This document shows, piece after piece, positions 59,678-64,000 of a stretch of 64,000 nt of DNA. The translations under genes and the position numbers were made by a program. The stretch's first letter is position 1. The number at the start of each line of letters is the position of its first letter. The notes under the pieces were generated by a model, which saw only the letters and a list, made by a program, of their open reading frames with translations, had not been told where the DNA came from and ran no database searches. Source of the stretch: Saprospiraceae bacterium (lineage in GTDB: Bacteria; Bacteroidota; Bacteroidia; Chitinophagales; Saprospiraceae); NCBI GenBank assembly GCA_030729925.1, contig JANQWK010000099.1, positions 62,001 to 126,000 on the forward strand, written 5' to 3'.

Positions 59678-59853
59678 AAGTATGGGTCTCCTTTTTTGGG
59701 TAAAAAAAATCAAATCATTTTATTCGGTCTGCAAGATACGAATTTCGCTATCCGCACAGCAGATTGAACCTTAAATTGGCGTAAAGAGTTCAAAAAAATA
59801 TATCCCGGCTGTGCGATACCGGAATGGATCCCGGCGCGGATGGTGTTTTTTGT

Positions 59854-59861
59854 TATATTTG
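59854..59861 (+). promoter_or_regulatory. -7 element for the SAM hydrolase gene
   Basis: TATATTTG fits TAnnTTTG and lies 24 bases before the chosen ATG. A -33 element is not visible. Confidence 0.4.
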
Positions 59862-59885
59862 AAGCACAAAGTAAGGCTTGAGCCT

Positions 59886-60659
59886 ATGATACCAGTGACT
59901 TTGACGACAGACTTTGGCACCCGGGACTACTACGCCGGGCAATTGAAAGGCACCCTGCTCAGTTTCTCCCCTGAAGTCTATATTGTGGATATCAGTCATG
60001 ATATTCCCCCCTTTGATATTGTAGAAGCTGCTTTCGTATTCCGGAACGCCTGGTTGGGTTTTCCCGAAGGGAGCATCCACCTGCTTCATGTCCATAATCG
60101 AGTTGATGACCATCGGGAGCAATTGTATATCCGACACCAGGGACATCATTTTATTGGGCCGAACAACGGCTTGTTTTCGCTGATTTTTGAAGACCTGCCG
60201 CAGCAGTTGGCACTTTTGCAGGAACCGGGAGATACATCTTTCCAGACCCGGTATATGATGGCCAGGGCGGTCAAAAATATCGTCCAGGGCATCCCCACAG
60301 ACAAATGGACGACACCCGTGGGCAACATTGAGCGGCGGATTCAGCTTAGGCCGGTCGTATATCCTTCTCGCATTGTAGGTTTTGTGGTTCATTTGGACAA
60401 CTACGAAAATGCGGTCACTAACATTTCGGTCGGACTGTTTGAGGAAGTGGGTCGGGGTCGTGCTTTTCTGTTGCGTATCAAAGGCAATCGCCCTATCGGG
60501 AAAATTGCTTCTCATTACCAGGACGTGCCGGTAGGTGAGGCTGTTTGTCTTTTTAATGGCGCAGGGCTTCTCGAAATTGCCGTCAACATGGGCAAAGCAC
60601 ATACCCTGTTTGGTCTTAGTTTGGGCGATCCGATAGAAATAGACTTTCAAACCACCTGA
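59886..60659 (+). CDS. SAM hydroxide adenosyltransferase (DUF62 family)
   Basis: The start at 59886 gives MIPVTLTTDFGTRDYYAGQL, the family N-terminus with the conserved Asp. Further motifs are DISHDIPPFDIVEAAFV, HLLHVHNRVDDHR-like sequence and HFIGPNNGLFSLIF. The enzyme hydrolyses S-adenosylmethionine to adenosine and methionine; the halogenase relatives have different loop residues. It lies 11 bases before aroB and may be cotranscribed with it. Confidence 0.92.
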   Translation: MIPVTLTTDFGTRDYYAGQLKGTLLSFSPEVYIVDISHDIPPFDIVEAAFVFRNAWLGFPEGSIHLLHVHNRVDDHREQLYIRHQGHHFIGPNNGLFSLIFEDLPQQLALLQEPGDTSFQTRYMMARAVKNIVQGIPTDKWTTPVGNIERRIQLRPVVYPSRIVGFVVHLDNYENAVTNISVGLFEEVGRGRAFLLRIKGNRPIGKIASHYQDVPVGEAVCLFNGAGLLEIAVNMGKAHTLFGLSLGDPIEIDFQTT

Positions 60660-60670
60660 AACGCTGCGAT

Positions 60671-61744
60671 ATGCTTACGCAAATCAAAAACCCTGATTAT
60701 CCGATTTTTTTTGGCGATGCCGCCGAAGCCTTGGAAGGTTTCTTGAAAGACCAATACTTTTCAAAGCTATTTATCCTGGTGGATGACAATACGGGGGTTC
60801 ACTGTCTCCCGCGCATGGCCGCTCTTCCGGCACTCCGGAATGCCGAGGTCATCCACATCCCTTCGGGAGAGCTGCACAAAAACATACAGACCTGCCAGGA
60901 GATCTGGTCGGCACTTATCCGGTATCAGGCCGATCGCAAGGCGCTGCTCATCAACCTGGGCGGCGGGGTGATTGGAGACATGGGAGGATTTGCGGCCAGC
61001 ACCTTCAAGCGCGGCATTCGGTTTTTGCAAATTCCCACTACCTTGTTGTCACAGGTGGATGCTTCTGTGGGAGGCAAGCTGGGCATAGACTTCATGGGGG
61101 TCAAAAACAGTATTGGTGTTTTTCAGAACCCGGAAACGGTGATCATTGACCCGGCATTTTTGCAAACCCTCCCTGCACGGGAAATACGCAGTGGTTTTGC
61201 CGAAATGCTCAAACACAGTCTGATTCGCGACAAAGCCCAGTGGGATATCCTCACCCGCGTCCATCCTGAAACCCCTGAAGCCTGGCGAGAACAGATTGCC
61301 GCCTCGGTAGCCATCAAGCAGGCAATCGTGGCCGAAGATCCGCTCGAAAAAGGCATTCGCAAAGCGCTCAACTTTGGACATACGCTGGGGCACGCGCTGG
61401 AAAGTTACTTTTTGGAAAGTCCGCAGCCCCTGTTGCACGGAGAAGCCATTGCAGCGGGTATGGTATTGGAGACGCTCCTGTCGGAAAAACTAGGTCTGCT
61501 CAGTGCGGCAGCCCGGGACAGCATCTTTGTTGAAATCGCTCGACTATACCCTCTCCCTGCCGTACCGACTTCCGCCTATCCGGTACTGCTCGACTACATG
61601 TACCAAGACAAAAAAAACGAGCAACAACGCATCAACTGCTCCCTTCTCGATGGCCTGGGCAGCATCAAGATTGACTGCACGCCCGATGAAGACCTTATCC
61701 GAGCGGCTCTCGACCAGTACAACCAATTGATTTCCCTGGTCTGA
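60671..61744 (+). CDS. aroB: 3-dehydroquinate synthase
   Basis: The 357-residue protein shows NAD-binding and active-site motifs: INLGGGVIGDMGGFAASTF, TLLSQVDASVGGKLGID, GFAEMLKHSLIRD and LNFGHTLGHALE, with metal-ligand His residues. It is the second enzyme of the shikimate pathway, making 3-dehydroquinate from DAHP. The genes before and after are in the same direction with short gaps (11 and 58 bases). Confidence 0.96.
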   Translation: MLTQIKNPDYPIFFGDAAEALEGFLKDQYFSKLFILVDDNTGVHCLPRMAALPALRNAEVIHIPSGELHKNIQTCQEIWSALIRYQADRKALLINLGGGVIGDMGGFAASTFKRGIRFLQIPTTLLSQVDASVGGKLGIDFMGVKNSIGVFQNPETVIIDPAFLQTLPAREIRSGFAEMLKHSLIRDKAQWDILTRVHPETPEAWREQIAASVAIKQAIVAEDPLEKGIRKALNFGHTLGHALESYFLESPQPLLHGEAIAAGMVLETLLSEKLGLLSAAARDSIFVEIARLYPLPAVPTSAYPVLLDYMYQDKKNEQQRINCSLLDGLGSIKIDCTPDEDLIRAALDQYNQLISLV

Positions 61745-61768
61745 CCGTGCAAGTCAGGGTAGAATGAT

Positions 61769-61776
61769 TATCTTTG
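61769..61776 (+). promoter_or_regulatory. -7 element for the PBP1A gene
   Basis: TATCTTTG matches TAnnTTTG and ends 26 bases before the ATG. No TTTG stands at the expected distance upstream. Confidence 0.4.
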
Positions 61777-61802
61777 ACAACCGAACAAATCCATAGCCCG
61801 AT

Positions 61803-64000
61803 ATGCGAGCATTTTTTCAATACTTCCTAGAAAGCAGCGACCGCCCCCTGTTCAACCGACTGGTAAAACTCCTCTGGGTGGCTGTCCTCAGCGGTATCGC
61901 AGGTATAGCTATCTTGTTTACTGCCCTTTCTTTTGGAGATCTTCCCTCCGTTAAAGAACTCGAAAACCCACAAACCGATCAAGCATCCCAAGTATTCGAC
62001 AATTACGGGGAAGTCCTGGGAAGGTATTACACCGAAAACCGGGTGCCGGTGAGTTTCGAAGAACTCAGCCCCTATCTCGTACAAGCCCTCATCGCAACGG
62101 AGGACGAACGTTTCTACCAACATACCGGCATTGATTTTCCCGCATTGGGAAGGGTCGTGGTCAAAACGGTTATGCTGGGGCAAAAAAGTTCGGGGGGAGC
62201 CAGTACCATCACCCAGCAGCTCGCAAAGCTGCTCTTCACCGGTCAAAAGGCAAGCTCCATCCCTCGCCGGGTATTTCAAAAACTCAAAGAGTGGATCATT
62301 GCGATCCGCCTCGAGCGCAAATATACCAAGGAAGAGATCCTGGCCATGTACCTCAATAAATTTAACTTCATCAACGGCGCTTACGGCATCAAGGCCGCCG
62401 CAGAGATCTATTTCAACAAATCCCAGGCAGATCTTACTCCCGAAGAAGCAGCTATGCTGGTGGGCATGCTCAAAAACCCATCGTTGTTCAATCCACTTCG
62501 CCGCCCCGATACCGTGTTCCAGCGCAGGATGGTCGTACTCAACCAGATGGTCAAAAATAATTACCTGACGAGCGAACAATACGACAGTCTGAAAAATATA
62601 CCCCTCAACTTGCAGTTTACCCGCCAATCCCACATAGACGGGCCCGCCCCCTACTTCCGCATGGAGCTGGCCAAATACCTCAAAGAAATCCTGGACAAAC
62701 CGGAAAATCTGAAATCCGACGGTACCCCTTACAACATCTACAAAGATGGCTTACGGGTTTATACTACCATTGACGCCAACATGCAGCGCATCGCTGAAGA
62801 TGTGATGTTCAACGTACACATGCCCAAGGTACAGCAAACCTTTTTCGACGTTTGGAAACGCATGGATCCCTGGACGTACAAAAATCCGGAATCCGATCTG
62901 GAGATCCCACTCGAGGTGCGCAAGGAGAGTCTGAAATCGCTCACCCGTCAAAGCGAGCGCTACCAGCAACTCAGAGACCAATACCTCCTGGAGGTGATTG
63001 ACAACATCAATGCCGATGTGGAGCTGGTCTTCCACGAAGATGATCGCGAAATCGAACGCATGGTTCGGGAATCACAAAAAAAAGGATACCTCGATGGTCT
63101 TGTAAAAGAACAGCTGATCTCTACCGATCTGGCAAAGGCTTACCGGGAGGTCATGAAGCATAGCCAATTTCCCAAGCTGCTAACGGCCTGGGAGGCGCTC
63201 CAAAAAGCTACCGAAGAACAATTCAACCAGCCGGTCAGCATGAAGGTTTTTGCCTACAACGCCGCCATGGAAAAAGATACCGTGATGACGCCCTTAGATT
63301 CTATCAAGTACCATCGCATGTTTTTGCAAACAGGCATCCTGGCAGTTGACCCCATCAGCGGTCAGGTAAGGGTATGGATTGGAGGTATCAACCACAAATA
63401 TTTTCAGTACGACCATATCAAGATTAACCGCCAGGTAGGATCTACTTTCAAACCTTTCGTCTATGCAACCGCCATCGCCCAACAGGGATTTTCTCCCTGC
63501 TACCAGGTATATGACCTTCCCGTTACCATTGCACCGGGCGACGGCAACTTCCAACTGCTGGATCCGTGGACGCCTAACAACTCTGACGGTACCTACACTG
63601 GAGCATTACTGACCCTCAAAGAGGGCCTTAAACAGTCAAAAAATACCGTTTCGGTGCATTTGATGAAAGAATTGGGCGACTCGGAACCAGTGCGGGATCT
63701 GATCCACCAAATGGGTATTGACAAAAACGGCACCTATGCCAACGGTCGCCTCAGAGTTCCCCGTGCACCCTCTATTTGTCTGGGCGCCACAGACTTATCG
63801 GTCATGGAAATGACCGGTGCCTACACTACCTTTGCCAACAACGGCATCTACAACAAGCCTACCTTCATCACCCGCATTGAAGACAAAAACGGTCGGGTGA
63901 TTTACGAAGAGCTGCCTGAAGAGCACGTAGCGCTCGACCCCGGAGCCAATTATGTGATGGTTGACATGCTCAAATATGCCGGTACAGCTTTGGGAACCCT
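61803..64000 (+). CDS. bifunctional penicillin-binding protein 1A, 3' end outside the window
   Basis: The frame from the ATG at 61803 stays open to the window end. There is an N-terminal membrane helix, then the GT51 glycosyltransferase domain: ATEDERFYQHTGIDFPAL with the catalytic Glu, and GGASTITQQLAKLLF. A large linker of about 200 residues follows. The transpeptidase domain shows the SxxK motif GSTFKPF (S547, K550) and SKN. The KTG motif would lie beyond the edge. The enzyme polymerises and cross-links peptidoglycan in the periplasm. It follows aroB by 58 bases. Confidence 0.95.
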   Translation, partial: MRAFFQYFLESSDRPLFNRLVKLLWVAVLSGIAGIAILFTALSFGDLPSVKELENPQTDQASQVFDNYGEVLGRYYTENRVPVSFEELSPYLVQALIATEDERFYQHTGIDFPALGRVVVKTVMLGQKSSGGASTITQQLAKLLFTGQKASSIPRRVFQKLKEWIIAIRLERKYTKEEILAMYLNKFNFINGAYGIKAAAEIYFNKSQADLTPEEAAMLVGMLKNPSLFNPLRRPDTVFQRRMVVLNQMVKNNYLTSEQYDSLKNIPLNLQFTRQSHIDGPAPYFRMELAKYLKEILDKPENLKSDGTPYNIYKDGLRVYTTIDANMQRIAEDVMFNVHMPKVQQTFFDVWKRMDPWTYKNPESDLEIPLEVRKESLKSLTRQSERYQQLRDQYLLEVIDNINADVELVFHEDDREIERMVRESQKKGYLDGLVKEQLISTDLAKAYREVMKHSQFPKLLTAWEALQKATEEQFNQPVSMKVFAYNAAMEKDTVMTPLDSIKYHRMFLQTGILAVDPISGQVRVWIGGINHKYFQYDHIKINRQVGSTFKPFVYATAIAQQGFSPCYQVYDLPVTIAPGDGNFQLLDPWTPNNSDGTYTGALLTLKEGLKQSKNTVSVHLMKELGDSEPVRDLIHQMGIDKNGTYANGRLRVPRAPSICLGATDLSVMEMTGAYTTFANNGIYNKPTFITRIEDKNGRVIYEELPEEHVALDPGANYVMVDMLKYAGTALGT

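Noticed and set aside
61827-62633. A 268-residue minus-strand frame
   Set aside because: It lies opposite the GT51 domain of PBP1A, which is unmistakable on the plus strand.

Overview
This window comes from a chromosome of a Bacteroidota bacterium, most likely of the Saprospiraceae/Lewinellaceae type. The signs are two large secreted proteins ending in type IX secretion (T9SS) sorting domains, promoters of the Bacteroidota form (TTTG or TTG, 19-22 bases, then TAnnTTTG), genes mostly without Shine-Dalgarno sequences, a DUF3784/PH-like membrane protein, and a helical protein of a type met in this group. No rRNA, tRNA, CRISPR array, insertion sequence or prophage was seen. Fifty-three protein genes are called; the first (CsgG-like) and last (PBP1A) run off the window ends.

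Layout. 1-4.2 kb: CsgG-like lipoprotein assembly factor and haem-binding protein, a tandem pair of DUF2202 ferritin-like proteins, and a split YeeE/YedE sulfur transporter. 4.4-10 kb: asnS, a Tat-exported metallo-beta-lactamase-fold hydrolase, a DCC redox protein, radA, a candidate small RNA, and a Bax-inhibitor-like membrane protein. 10-12.8 kb: an operon of lipoprotein, SCO1-like copper chaperone, flavin reductase and nitrilase. 12.8-21.6 kb: PcaF-like thiolase, a ParA plus ribbon-helix-helix pair with a palindromic operator candidate, a CPBP protease, a thioesterase, an FAD monooxygenase, and a two-gene molybdenum hydroxylase whose iron-sulfur and molybdenum subunits are fused. 21.7-28.2 kb: class IV aminotransferase, an operon of cytochrome c, anmK and epimerase, an SPFH protein, and a geranylgeranyl-reductase-like protein. 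28.4-34.8 kb: SulP anion transporter, then a fused ferredoxin/NrfD membrane subunit and a molybdopterin catalytic subunit without Tat signal. I suggest that this is a cytoplasm-facing sulfite-oxidising or similar respiratory complex. 35-46 kb: T9SS cargo, a helical protein of unknown function, a GNAT-like protein, an S9 peptidase, a DUF3784 protein and ftsK. 46-64 kb: YkoF-like protein and class V aminotransferase, a LexA-like S24 regulator, rlmB, a T9SS fungalysin protease, 3-hydroxyacyl-CoA dehydrogenase, folB, glutaryl-CoA-type dehydrogenase, an OmpA-like protein, aroA, phoH, SAM hydrolase, aroB and PBP1A.

The most unusual non-genic structure is a dispersed repeat of about 95 bp present four times (near 1.4, 26.3, 34.9 and 47.7 kb). 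It has a near-perfect 32-bp central palindrome, a small palindrome on its left and a conserved right-hand tail. All four copies point the same way and fall into two sequence subfamilies. A second non-genic item is a probable small RNA at about 9.1-9.27 kb with its own promoter element and a strong terminator.

Several themes link the genes. Sulfur and one-electron redox chemistry is shared by YeeE/YedE, SulP, the molybdoenzyme complex, the cytochromes and SCO1. Acyl-CoA degradation is served by the thiolase, hydroxyacyl-CoA dehydrogenase, glutaryl-type dehydrogenase and thioesterase. Cell wall and chromosome maintenance is served by PBP1A, AnmK, FtsK and ParA. Gene packing is tight: several convergent pairs share or abut their stop codons. 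All functional calls rest on reading the translations; no database search was possible.
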